DNA of 64,000 nucleotides from Demequina iriomotensis (GTDB taxonomy: Bacteria > Actinomycetota > Actinomycetes > Actinomycetales > Demequinaceae): assembly GCF_000971395.1 (NCBI RefSeq), contig NZ_BBME01000018.1:1-64000 (forward strand), in the 5' to 3' direction. The position numbers were made by a program, and so were the translations under genes. This document shows positions 18,601-26,302 of the stretch, piece after piece; the stretch's first letter is position 1; the number at the start of each line of letters is the position of its first letter. Below the pieces are notes generated by a model. It saw nothing but the letters and a program-made list of their open reading frames with translations. It was not told the DNA's origin and did not search any database.

Positions 18601-19731
18601 ATGGGGCCCGACCTCCGCATCGACTCCGCCATCACCGCCGCGCTCACCGTCGCGGTGCTGCCGCTCGCGATGCTGCCCGCGCTCGGCGTGGTGGTCCGCC
18701 GCTACGGGCGGCTCCAGGCGTGGCCCCTGGTGAGCGCCGTCGGCCTGCTCGCGTCCGCATCGTCCCTCGCGGCGTTCACGCTCTTCCCGCTGCCCGCCGA
18801 CGGGCAGCTCGACTGCACCGGCGTGGGGCTCACCGACCGCTGGCAGCTCGACCCGTTCGCGCAGCTGAGCCAGGTCGCGCGCGCGGTCGAGCACCGGGGC
18901 CTCCTCGGGGCGCTCGACGGCTGGATGGTCCGCTACGCGATCCTCAACGTCCTGCTCTTCGTGCCCTTCGGGCTGTTCCTGCATCAGATCACGCGCTGGC
19001 GGGGCGGCGCCGTGGTGCTCATGTCCGCCGGCACCTCGCTCGCGATCGAGATCACGCAGGGGACGGGCGTGTACGGCATGTACCCGTGCCCGTACCGCAC
19101 GCTCGACCTCAGCGACGTCCTGCTCAACACCCTGGGCGGCACGGTCGGGCTGGCGTGCTCGCTGCTGCTCGCGCGCGCCGCGTTCGCCAGCCCGACCCCG
19201 CTGCCCGACCTCGATCCGCCGGGCCGGGCGCGGCGCGCGATCGCCGTGCTGGTCGACGTCGCGCTCGTGGCGTCGCTCGCGCTCGCGACGGCGGCGACGG
19301 TGCAGGCGCTGCTCGCGCGCTCGGCGACGCTCGCGGCGGCGCAGGACCGCCTCGGGCAGCCGCTGATCGAGGTCACCATCGACGTGGGCGCCGCCGCGCT
19401 CGCGACCCTCCTGCCGTGCCTGCTGTCGCGGGACCGCGCGACGCCCGGCGAGCTGCTGCTCAACGTCGCTCCCGCCGTCGTGGGCACGGGCGAACGGCCG
19501 CCCGTGCCCCGCCTGCTGGCGCGGTGGGCAACCCGCTGGCTGCCGTGGGCGCTGGTGCCGGCGCTCCTGCCCGCGATCCTCCTCGCCGAGGCGCTGGTGG
19601 CGTGGATCCGCACGGATCAGCGTGCGCTCAGCTCCGTGGTCTCCGGCACGACGACCCTGTCGCGACCCGCCCTCGCGGCGCTGCGAGCCCCGCGCGTCGA
19701 GACGGCGCTGCCGCTTCGCGACGACGCGTGA
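18601..19731 (+). CDS. VanZ-family membrane protein with RDD-like C-terminal half
   Basis: This 376-residue polytopic protein carries a VanZ-like module in its first half. Helices around LNVLLFVPFGLFLHQITRW and the polar EITQGTG...RTLDLSDVLLNTLGG segment are the VanZ hallmark. The second half (RARRAIAVLVDVALVASLALA onward) resembles an RDD membrane domain. VanZ confers low-level teicoplanin resistance in enterococci, but the broad family has unknown physiological roles, possibly at the envelope. It converges with the histidine kinase gene with 4 nt between stops. Confidence 0.8.
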   Translation: MGPDLRIDSAITAALTVAVLPLAMLPALGVVVRRYGRLQAWPLVSAVGLLASASSLAAFTLFPLPADGQLDCTGVGLTDRWQLDPFAQLSQVARAVEHRGLLGALDGWMVRYAILNVLLFVPFGLFLHQITRWRGGAVVLMSAGTSLAIEITQGTGVYGMYPCPYRTLDLSDVLLNTLGGTVGLACSLLLARAAFASPTPLPDLDPPGRARRAIAVLVDVALVASLALATAATVQALLARSATLAAAQDRLGQPLIEVTIDVGAAALATLLPCLLSRDRATPGELLLNVAPAVVGTGERPPVPRLLARWATRWLPWALVPALLPAILLAEALVAWIRTDQRALSSVVSGTTTLSRPALAALRAPRVETALPLRDDA

Positions 19732-19735
19732 GACG

Positions 19736-20953
19736 TCAGGGCCGGCTCGCCGGCATCGAGACCCGGACGACGATCCCGCCCTCGTCCCCGGGACGCGTGT
19801 CGACCGCCCCCTCGTGGACCTGGGCGACCCGCGCGACGATGGGCAGCCCCAGCCCATGGCCCGCGACCTCCGATCGCTGGGCCCCGCGCGAGAAGCGCAC
19901 GAACAGCGCCGGGATGTCCTCCGCGGCGACGGGCGGCCCGGAGTTCGCGACCTCGACCAGCGCGCCGTCGCCCTCGCTCCAGACGCGGCAGCGCACCCAG
20001 CCGTCCTCGGCCCGGTTGTAGCGCAGCGCGTTGTCGATGAGGTTGGCGATCATCCGCTCGAGCAGCACCGGGTCGCCGAGCACGGGCGCATCCTCGATGT
20101 CGAGGTCGATCGCGACGCCGGACGCCGTCGCGCGGGGGGAAGCGGCCGAGACCACCTCCGCCGCGACGTCCGCGAGGTCGGCCTGCTCGCGGGTGTGGAT
20201 GACGTCATCGGCGCGCGCGAGCGTCAGCAGGCTGGTCATGAGCGAGTCCGCGCGCGCCACCTGGGTCTCCACCTCCTCCGCGAGCTCGCGGGCCTGGCGC
20301 GACGGACGCGAGGAGGACAGCACGTTGTCGGCCGACGCGCGCAGCACGGCGAGCGGCGTGCGCAGCTCGTGCGAGGCGTCCGCGGCGAAGCGCTGGCGCG
20401 CGTCGAATGCGGACTCGAGGCGTGCGAGCATCCCGTTGAAGGCGTGGCGCAGGCGACCGAACTCGTCGTCGGGACCGTCCTCGGGGAGGCGGCGGTCGAG
20501 CGTGCGCTCGGACAGCGTGCTCGCGGCGCGGGCGATCTCGTCGACCGGGCGCAGCACGCGTCCGGACAGCCACCACGCGAGGCCGACCGCCAGGACCGCC
20601 GAGATCGCGAAGGCGAGGAGCGAGCGCGTGAGGAGGTCCTCGAGCACCTTGGCGCGCGCCGCCTCGTCGATCGCCGCGAGGGTGCGCGCGACCGCATCGT
20701 CCTGCGGCGCGTCGGGCCGCGTCCCGTCTCCGGCCCAGGGGCCCTGGGGGTCCTGCGGCCCGGGCGACGCGGGGATCTCGATGCCCTGCTCCGCGAGCGC
20801 GTCCTGCAGCGCCTGCTGACGCTCGGCCATCTGAGCCGGACCGGTGGTGGTGCCCGCGACGAAGAGGTAGGCGGTGGTGACGAGCACCCCGGCGACCACC
20901 ACGAACAGGAGCGCGAACGTCGCCGTGAGCGTGACGCGGATGGTCACCCTCAT
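19736..20953 (-). CDS. Two-component sensor histidine kinase
   Basis: This 405-residue sensor has TM1 (about residues 7-28), a short extracytoplasmic loop rich in Pro/Gln/Gly (PASPGPQDPQGPW), and TM2 near 110-130. HAMP follows, then the H-box ASHELRTPL near residue 195. The kinase domain contains N-box NLIDNALRYN and the G2-like GHGLGLPIV. The canonical order and length indicate an autophosphorylating His kinase. It overlaps the upstream response regulator by ATGA, and the signal is unknown. Confidence 0.92.
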   Translation of the reverse strand: MRVTIRVTLTATFALLFVVVAGVLVTTAYLFVAGTTTGPAQMAERQQALQDALAEQGIEIPASPGPQDPQGPWAGDGTRPDAPQDDAVARTLAAIDEAARAKVLEDLLTRSLLAFAISAVLAVGLAWWLSGRVLRPVDEIARAASTLSERTLDRRLPEDGPDDEFGRLRHAFNGMLARLESAFDARQRFAADASHELRTPLAVLRASADNVLSSSRPSRQARELAEEVETQVARADSLMTSLLTLARADDVIHTREQADLADVAAEVVSAASPRATASGVAIDLDIEDAPVLGDPVLLERMIANLIDNALRYNRAEDGWVRCRVWSEGDGALVEVANSGPPVAAEDIPALFVRFSRGAQRSEVAGHGLGLPIVARVAQVHEGAVDTRPGDEGGIVVRVSMPASRP

Positions 20954-21621
20954 GCGCCCATGTCCTCGCGCAGCACGTAGCCCACGCCCTTGATCGTCTC
21001 GATGAGCGCGGGCTCGCCCAGCTTGCGGCGGAGCGTCACCATGGTGACCCGGACGGCGTTCGTGAGCGGGTCGGCGTACTCGTCCCACACCTTCTCCAGC
21101 AGGGTCTCCGCCGACACCACACGGCCGGGCTGCGCCGCCAGCACCTCGAGCACGCCGAACTCCTTCGGGGCGAGCGTGATGGTCCTGCCGTCGCGGGTCA
21201 CCGCGTGCTCGTCGGGCCTGATCTCGAGCCCGCCGATGCGCATGTACGGGCGCGCCGCCACACCCGCCCGGCGGCCGAGCGTGCGCACCCGTGCGATCAG
21301 CTCGGCCATCGCGAAGGGCTTGGCGAGGTAGTCGTCCGCGCCGAGGCCGAGCCCCTCGACGATGTCGGCGAGCGTGCCCGCCGCCGTAAGCATGAGGATC
21401 CGCACGGGCGAGCCCTCCGCCGCGAGCTCGCGACAGACGTCGTCCCCGTGCACGCGCGGCAGGTCGCGATCGAGCACCACCACGTCGTACTCGTTGACCG
21501 CGCACTTCTCGAGCGCCTCGGCGCCGTCACGGGCCACGTCGACCGCGAGGCCCGCGCGCCTCAGGCCCGTCGCGACCTCGCGCGCGAGCACGGCATGATC
21601 CTCCACCACGAGCACCCTCAC
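20950..21621 (-). CDS. OmpR-family response regulator
   Basis: This 223-residue protein has a receiver domain with phospho-acceptor Asp in VVLDRDLPRVHGD (about residue 51), the switch Lys in YLAKPF, and a C-terminal winged helix (TLAPKEFGVLEVLAAQPGRVVS onward). GTG 21621 is selected because AGGAGG lies 7 nt upstream. The longer reading frame to 21696 adds an unconserved Gly/Ala segment. It is co-transcribed with the downstream kinase. A TACTGT -10-like sequence lies near 21690. Confidence 0.93.
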   Translation of the reverse strand: MRVLVVEDHAVLAREVATGLRRAGLAVDVARDGAEALEKCAVNEYDVVVLDRDLPRVHGDDVCRELAAEGSPVRILMLTAAGTLADIVEGLGLGADDYLAKPFAMAELIARVRTLGRRAGVAARPYMRIGGLEIRPDEHAVTRDGRTITLAPKEFGVLEVLAAQPGRVVSAETLLEKVWDEYADPLTNAVRVTMVTLRRKLGEPALIETIKGVGYVLREDMGA

Positions 21622-21714
21622 GCGGGCGCCTCCTGCTCCTGCACTGCTGCCACTTCCCTCACGTCCGGCGCTGTCGGCTGCGTCCACAGTACGCACGCCG
21701 GGGTGTGGGCAACG

Positions 21715-22863
21715 TCAGGGCCGCTCCTCCGCCTTGGCGCGGCCGTCCGCGTCGAGCGACAGCAGGTAGATGTCGTAGCCGTCCTCGTCCTCGCCGCCGT
21801 TGAGGCACAGCGCCTGCAGCTCGCCCGGCGCCTCGGCCGTGCCGGGGATGTACGTGTCCGGGGCCGGGCGGCACAGCCCCTCCGGCAGGCCCGCGTCCAC
21901 CAGCCGCCACTGGTCCGTCACCAGGTCGACCACCACCCAGGTCCCGCCGTCGGAGCGCCACAGCGAATCCTGCGCCGCCTTCCGTGCCTTCTTGCCGGAG
22001 AGCGCCGGATCGATCTCGACCGGGCTCTGGGCGAGGAACATCGCGACGGTCCCCGACTCGTCGAGCCAGACCTCGTCGCCTCCCTCGCCGTGGCCGTTCA
22101 CCGAGCCCTGCGCGAGGAGGCTGTCGAGCGCCTTCTGCGCGCCGAGCGCGCGGAACACCGAGCCGGCCTCCCGCACGAAGAGCGACTGGACCGCGCCCGT
22201 GTAGGTGTACCCGGCCCATAGGGTGCCCTCGCCGCCGAACGATGCCCGGGGCGCGACGGAGTAGACCATGCGGGACTCCTCGTCACGCTGGAGCGATGGG
22301 ATCGCGTCGCCACCCCAGTCGTCGACCACCAGTCCCGACTCGAGCTCGACCTCGACCACCTGGTAGCCGTCACCGCCGCCGAGCCGCGCGGTCCACGCGA
22401 CACGCGCATCGAGATCGGCCTCGAGCACCACCACCTCGACGTCGGTGCGCAGGTCGAACAGCTTGAGCAGGTCGCCGTCGGGCGCCTCGAGGTAGAGCGC
22501 CTGCGCGGTGCCGCCGAGCCGCCACGTGTCGCCGTCCGCCGAGTGGACCGCGACGTCCCAGCCCTCGCCGACGCAGGACCACACCGCGGCGGTCATCGCG
22601 CGCGCCTCCGGCAGGCCCTCGGGCTCGTCGACCAGCACGGGCGGGCGGAGATCCTCGGGAAGGTCCTCCCAGACGCAGTCCGCAGTGATCGCCGTGGGAG
22701 CAGGCGACGGCGCCGCGGACGGGGTGGGCGAGGCCGACGCCACAGGCGCCGCGACGTGCTCGACCGTGACTATCGGCTCGACGGTGAGGTAGGCGCCGCC
22801 CAGCAGACCCGCGCCCACGACGGCGCCGGCGACGGCCGCGAGCGCCTGGCTCCCACGCGACAT
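21715..22863 (-). CDS. Membrane-anchored extracytoplasmic protein of unknown function
   Basis: This 382-residue protein has an N-terminal signal-anchor helix (ALAAVAGAVVGAGLLGGAYL, about residues 7-27) and a Ser/Pro/Ala linker (PTPSAAPSPAP). A large beta-rich extracytoplasmic domain follows, with repeated short strand patterns (LYLEAPDGDLLKLFDLRTD, WRLVDAG) that loosely suggest a propeller-like fold. I do not recognise the family. Five cysteines may form disulphides. ATG 22863 is chosen because AGGAGG is 5 nt upstream, while it overlaps the alternative GTG 22869. It is divergent from the ATP-grasp gene and lies upstream of the response regulator on the same strand. Confidence 0.75.
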   Translation of the reverse strand: MSRGSQALAAVAGAVVGAGLLGGAYLTVEPIVTVEHVAAPVASASPTPSAAPSPAPTAITADCVWEDLPEDLRPPVLVDEPEGLPEARAMTAAVWSCVGEGWDVAVHSADGDTWRLGGTAQALYLEAPDGDLLKLFDLRTDVEVVVLEADLDARVAWTARLGGGDGYQVVEVELESGLVVDDWGGDAIPSLQRDEESRMVYSVAPRASFGGEGTLWAGYTYTGAVQSLFVREAGSVFRALGAQKALDSLLAQGSVNGHGEGGDEVWLDESGTVAMFLAQSPVEIDPALSGKKARKAAQDSLWRSDGGTWVVVDLVTDQWRLVDAGLPEGLCRPAPDTYIPGTAEAPGELQALCLNGGEDEDGYDIYLLSLDADGRAKAEERP

Positions 22864-22959
22864 CTGCACCTCCTGCCCGCGAGGGTAACCGCGTCATGGC
22901 CCGTCACCGGTCCGGCGCGCTGTCGCCGCACGCGTGAGATCGGTCACCCTGCGCGCCGC

Positions 22960-22965
22960 TAGGTT
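22960..22965 (+). promoter_or_regulatory. -10 element of the ATP-grasp gene (leaderless)
   Basis: TAGGTT is followed by 7 nt and then ATG 22973. The site selects this ATG over the upstream in-frame GTG at 22934. Confidence 0.55.
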
Positions 22966-22972
22966 GAGCGGC

Positions 22973-23845
22973 ATGACCGCCCGCATCGCCATCGTCACGA
23001 CCCTCGAGATGTCGGTCCCCGACGCCGACGAGGACCTGCTGCTGCCGCTCCTGCCCGAGGCGGCGCTCGTCGCGTGGGACGACCCGGCGGTGGAGTGGGC
23101 GGCGTTCGACGTCGCGATCCTGCGCAGCACCTGGAACTACCACGACCACCTGGACGCGTTCCGCGCCTGGGCCCGCCGCGCATCGTCCGTCACGCGGCTG
23201 CTCAACCCGGTCCCCACCCTCGAGTGGAACACCGACAAGCGGTACCTCGCGGACCTCGCCGCGGCGGGCTTCCCCGTGGTCCCCACCACCTTCGTCGCGC
23301 CCGGCGAGGCGGTCCCGGACGATGCGGTGGTCGGGCTGGGCGCGCACCTGGTGGTCAAGCCCTCGGTGGGCGCGGGGTCCAACGGCGCCCGCCTGTTCGA
23401 CGGCGACCCCGACGGCGCCGCCGCGCATGTCGCGGCGCTGCACGCGCAGGGCAAGGTCGCGATGCTGCAGCCGTATCTCGCGGAGGTCGACACCGCGGGC
23501 GAGACGGCGCTCATCTACCTGGGAGGGCGCTTCTCGCACGCCGCACGGAAGGCCGCGATCCTGTCGCGCGACATGTCGTGGGAGACCGGGCTGTACGCCG
23601 ACGAGAAGGTCGTGGCGACCACCGCGACCCCGGCGGAGCGCGACCTCGCCGACCGCATCGTCGCCGCGCTGCCGGGGCTCGGCCACCCGGATCTCGCCTA
23701 CGCACGCATCGACCTGCTGCCCACGCCGCCCGGCCCGGTGGTCCTCGAGCTCGAGCTCACCGAGCCGAGCCTGTTCCTGGGCCTCGACCCGGAGGCACCG
23801 GCGAGGGCGGCGGCGACCTTCCGCGCGCTCCTCCCGCTTCCCTGA
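22973..23845 (+). CDS. ATP-grasp ligase-like protein (RimK/DcsG-type)
   Basis: This 290-residue protein has the ATP-grasp fold. Its N-terminal domain contains AILRSTWNYHDH, typical of the subgroup that includes cycloserine-pathway DcsG. A central HLVVKPSVGAGSNGARLF glycine-rich loop binds ATP, and VVLELELTEPSLFL near the end provides acidic metal ligands. ATP-grasp ligases join a carboxylate to an amine or thiol via acyl phosphate. The substrate here cannot be inferred, since no biosynthetic neighbours are present. Confidence 0.85.
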   Translation: MTARIAIVTTLEMSVPDADEDLLLPLLPEAALVAWDDPAVEWAAFDVAILRSTWNYHDHLDAFRAWARRASSVTRLLNPVPTLEWNTDKRYLADLAAAGFPVVPTTFVAPGEAVPDDAVVGLGAHLVVKPSVGAGSNGARLFDGDPDGAAAHVAALHAQGKVAMLQPYLAEVDTAGETALIYLGGRFSHAARKAAILSRDMSWETGLYADEKVVATTATPAERDLADRIVAALPGLGHPDLAYARIDLLPTPPGPVVLELELTEPSLFLGLDPEAPARAAATFRALLPLP

Positions 23846-23970
23846 CAGTCACCACGGATCTCGCTCCGACACGCCGACGAGGGGCCTGTCACCCGGGGCC
23901 GGCGCCCGCGTGTCGCGCTCGATTCCGTTGGCACTGTCCGGAGGGCGGGGGCATCGTCTACTCTTGTCCA

Positions 23971-24087
23971 CCGAGGGGAGTACTTCCCAAGCCCCGTTCC
24001 GGTCAGTACGAGATCTTCGTGGATCCTCCCGGGCGGGCGCCGCAAAGCGGCGAAGGAGACCTCAGGACTTCGCCGTACCTGAGGAGA
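23971..24087 (+). ncRNA. yybP-ykoY manganese riboswitch (actinobacterial type)
   Basis: The leader of the TerC gene begins CCGAGGGGAGTA, the conserved 5' block of yybP-ykoY, and later has GGAGACCTC, the 3' block. GAGG (23973-23976) can pair with CCTC (24060-24063) to close the P1 stem. Part of the same 3' strand can instead form a CTCAGG/CCTGAG hairpin (24061-24083) whose right arm runs into the GAGGAG ribosome binding site. Mn2+ binding that stabilises P1 should free that site, giving an ON switch for a Mn exporter. The mechanism is inferred from the pairing. Confidence 0.88.
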
Positions 24088-24090
24088 CCC

Positions 24091-25149
24091 ATGTCCCCCC
24101 TGCTGCTCGACACCTCGACCACCGAGCCCGCGCTGCACTCGATCGCCACGCCGGGCCTGTGGATCGGCACCATCGTCGCCGTCATCGGCCTGCTCGCCTT
24201 CGACTTCGTCATCACGCGCAAGCCGCACGAGGTGACCTTCAAGGAGGCGCTCGGCTGGACCGCGTTCTACATCGCCATCCCGCTGGCGTTCGGCGGCTGG
24301 GTGTGGGCCGCGCACGGCGGCGACATCGGCGTGAAGTACTACACCGGCTACATCGTCGAGAAGTCGCTGTCGGTCGACAACCTCTTCGTCTTCATCCTCA
24401 TCCTCAGCGCCTTCGCGGTGCCGCGCGTGCTCCAGCAGCGCGTGCTGCTGTTCGGCGTCGCCGGCGCGATCGTGCTGCGCGGCCTGTTCATCGCGCTCGG
24501 CGCGGGGCTCATCGCGACGTTCGACTGGACCTTCCTCCTGTTCGGCGCGATCCTGCTCGCGACCGCCGTCAAGGTCTTCCGCGACGCGCTCAGCCACGAC
24601 GACGAGCAGGTGGACCCCGAGCAGATGCGCATCGTCAAGGTGCTGAGCCGGTTCTTCCCCGTCACCGGCGAGTACGAGGGCACCAAGGCCACCGTCATCC
24701 GCAACGGCCGCCGCGCCCTCACCCCGCTCGCGCTCGTGATGGCGGCGATCATCGGCACCGACATCGTCTTCGCGGTCGACTCGGTCCCCGCCGTCTACGG
24801 CATCACCGCGGACCCCTACCTGGTCTTCGCCACCAACGCGTTCGCGCTGCTCGGTCTGCGCGCCCTGTACTTCGTGCTCGAGGGCGCGCTGTCGAAGCTG
24901 GTGCACCTGGGCTACGGGCTGTCGATCATCCTCGCGTTCATCGGCGTCAAGCTGGTGCTGCACTGGGCGCACGGCGTGTGGCCGGGCGTCCCCACCATCC
25001 CGACGCTGCTCTCGCTCGTGGTCATCGTCGGCGTGCTCGCAATCACCACGGTCACCAGCCTGCGCGCCTCGAAGCGCATGGAGGCGGAGGCCGCCGCCGC
25101 GGCCCACGCCGGCTTCGTGGACCCCGCCGGGGACCCCGGGCAGCGCTGA
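24091..25149 (+). CDS. TerC/Alx-family membrane protein, probable Mn2+ exporter
   Basis: This 352-residue protein has about nine membrane helices and the TerC signatures VEKSLSVDNLFVFILI and GTDIVFAVDSVPAV, whose acidic residues sit in the membrane and bind metal. Alx and related proteins export manganese, and here the gene sits directly behind a Mn riboswitch, which strongly supports that role. ATG 24091 follows GAGGAG; the much longer in-frame extension is antisense-type sequence. It converges with the TfoX-like gene, with a shared 16-bp hairpin between them. Confidence 0.92.
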   Translation: MSPLLLDTSTTEPALHSIATPGLWIGTIVAVIGLLAFDFVITRKPHEVTFKEALGWTAFYIAIPLAFGGWVWAAHGGDIGVKYYTGYIVEKSLSVDNLFVFILILSAFAVPRVLQQRVLLFGVAGAIVLRGLFIALGAGLIATFDWTFLLFGAILLATAVKVFRDALSHDDEQVDPEQMRIVKVLSRFFPVTGEYEGTKATVIRNGRRALTPLALVMAAIIGTDIVFAVDSVPAVYGITADPYLVFATNAFALLGLRALYFVLEGALSKLVHLGYGLSIILAFIGVKLVLHWAHGVWPGVPTIPTLLSLVVIVGVLAITTVTSLRASKRMEAEAAAAAHAGFVDPAGDPGQR

Positions 25150-25154
25150 CGCAC

Positions 25155-25195
25155 GCCCTGCCCGCGCGTCACCGTCGGCGACGCGCGGGCAGGGC
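25155..25195. terminator. Bidirectional terminator between terC and the TfoX-like gene
   Basis: GCCCTGCCCGCGCGTC and its exact complement form a 16-bp stem with a 9-nt loop. The hairpin covers the last codons of the convergent TfoX-like gene. Confidence 0.8.
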
Positions 25196-25471
25196 GGCGG
25201 CGGTCCCTTCCACGAGCCGCTGGAGCGCCGGCGGGTCCTCGATCATCTCGGCGGCGACGATGCGGTGCTCCTTTGCGCCGGGGTACGGCGGCCCCTCGGG
25301 CAGCCCCTCCGTGACGGCCGTCGGCTTGAGGAACAGCACGCCGTCGCACACGACCCCCACGAACACCTCGTCGCAGTACAGGCCGTACTCGCCGAACATC
25401 GCACGGACCCTGACGGGGAGCGGCTCCAGCTGCTCGAGCAGGTGGTCGACGACGGCGCGCGAGGTTCCCAT
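25169..25471 (-). CDS. TfoX N-terminal domain protein
   Basis: This 100-residue protein consists of the TfoX-N domain alone: VRVRAMFGEYGLYCDEVFVGVVCDG, then LFLKPT and a PYPGAK segment. Full TfoX/Sxy is a competence co-activator in Gammaproteobacteria, whereas stand-alone TfoX-N proteins are widespread in actinobacteria with unknown function. The ATG at 25471 is 7 nt after TAGCGT, supporting this start over the upstream in-frame ATG. It is convergent with terC. Confidence 0.85.
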   Translation of the reverse strand: MGTSRAVVDHLLEQLEPLPVRVRAMFGEYGLYCDEVFVGVVCDGVLFLKPTAVTEGLPEGPPYPGAKEHRIVAAEMIEDPPALQRLVEGTAAALPARRRR

Positions 25472-25478
25472 GGCACCG

Positions 25479-25484
25479 ACGCTA
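25479..25484 (-). promoter_or_regulatory. -10 element of the TfoX-N gene (leaderless)
   Basis: TAGCGT on the minus strand is 7 nt from the ATG. Confidence 0.5.
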
Positions 25485-25541
25485 CGCTCGGCGGGGAAGG
25501 CGGAGCGCGGCGAGCGCGTTGCCCCACCCGGAGGTGCACAC

Positions 25542-25706
25542 ATGAGACGCAGATTCGGACGATGGATCGTCATGGCGATCGCCATCCCGCTGGCCGCGGC
25601 GCTGCTGGGCCGCATCGCGGACGAGGTGGAGGCCCGTCAGGGCGAGGGCTCGAAGGTCGCCAAGGGGCTCCGCGTGGGCAAGGGCATCCTCCGGCCAGGC
25701 GCCTGA
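25542..25706 (+). CDS. Small single-span membrane protein, 54 residues
   Basis: An ATG preceded by GGAGG (8 nt upstream) opens a 54-residue frame. A basic N-terminus (MRRRFGRW) leads into a hydrophobic stretch (IVMAIAIPLAAALLG), then a charged amphipathic tail ending in a Lys/Gly-rich part (KVAKGLRVGKG). This is one transmembrane helix with a cytosolic tail. The function is unknown. A good ribosome binding site and typical third-position GC support it being real. Confidence 0.65.
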   Translation: MRRRFGRWIVMAIAIPLAAALLGRIADEVEARQGEGSKVAKGLRVGKGILRPGA

Positions 25707-25737
25707 ATCGCTCCATTTGACGGGTATGCTCCCGACT

Positions 25738-25772
25738 ACCAGGCTGATGACGTGAAGGGTCACCAGCCTGGT
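25738..25772 (+). promoter_or_regulatory. Structured leader hairpin before the SRPBCC gene
   Basis: ACCAGGCTG and CAGCCTGGT form a 9-bp stem, extended inward past one mismatch by TGAC/GTCA. TATGCT near 25725 could be the -10. The hairpin ends 8 nt before the GGAG ribosome binding site, so it could modulate translation or mRNA stability. Confidence 0.45.
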
Positions 25773-25790
25773 CGAGCTCAGGAGCGTGCC

Positions 25791-26261
25791 ATGGAGATCT
25801 CGGTCGAGGCTCCCGCGGAGCCGCCCGTGCTGGTCGCGAGCCTGCGGATGCCGTTCCCGGTGGCGCGCGTGTGGACCGCGGTGACCGAGCCCCTGTACAT
25901 CCAGCAGTGGTTCGCGCCCCACGGGTACGCCAACCGCTCCGTGGAGATGGAGGTGTCCCCGGGCGGAGCCTGGCGGCTGCTCCAGATGGACCCCGAGGGC
26001 AACACCTTCACGTTCTACGGGCGCTACGACACCGTGGAGCGCGAGTCGCGCGTGCGGTTCTCCCTCATCTCGGAGCTCTTCCCCGACGTGGTGACCTACC
26101 TGCGGGTCGAGATGGCGGGCTCGACCGCCGGCACGATGATGGTGGTGAGCCACCTGTTCCCCTCGGACTACCACCGCACCGCCTACATCAACCTGGGCGG
26201 CGTGGCACGCCTGCGGGAGCCGCTCGAGCGCCTGGACGCGATGCTCCGGACGATGTCCTGA
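25791..26261 (+). CDS. SRPBCC/START-fold protein (AHSA1-like)
   Basis: This 156-residue protein has the SRPBCC fold signature of Aha1-like proteins: MPFPVARVWTAVTEPLYIQQWF near the N-terminus, GGAWRLLQ in the middle, and a long C-terminal helix starting YINLGGVARLREPLERLD. These proteins bind hydrophobic ligands or act in stress responses, and no ligand can be assigned. ATG 25791 has GGAG 7 nt upstream. It is preceded by a leader hairpin and followed by the MalY-type gene, which has its own promoter. Confidence 0.8.
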   Translation: MEISVEAPAEPPVLVASLRMPFPVARVWTAVTEPLYIQQWFAPHGYANRSVEMEVSPGGAWRLLQMDPEGNTFTFYGRYDTVERESRVRFSLISELFPDVVTYLRVEMAGSTAGTMMVVSHLFPSDYHRTAYINLGGVARLREPLERLDAMLRTMS

Positions 26262-26290
26262 GGCGCCTGTCGGGCCGCGCGTCGCTCGGC

Positions 26291-26296
26291 TACGCT
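26291..26296 (+). promoter_or_regulatory. -10 element of the MalY/PatB gene (leaderless)
   Basis: TACGCT is 6 nt before the ATG at 26303. Confidence 0.5.
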
Positions 26297-26302
26297 CGGC
26301 GC

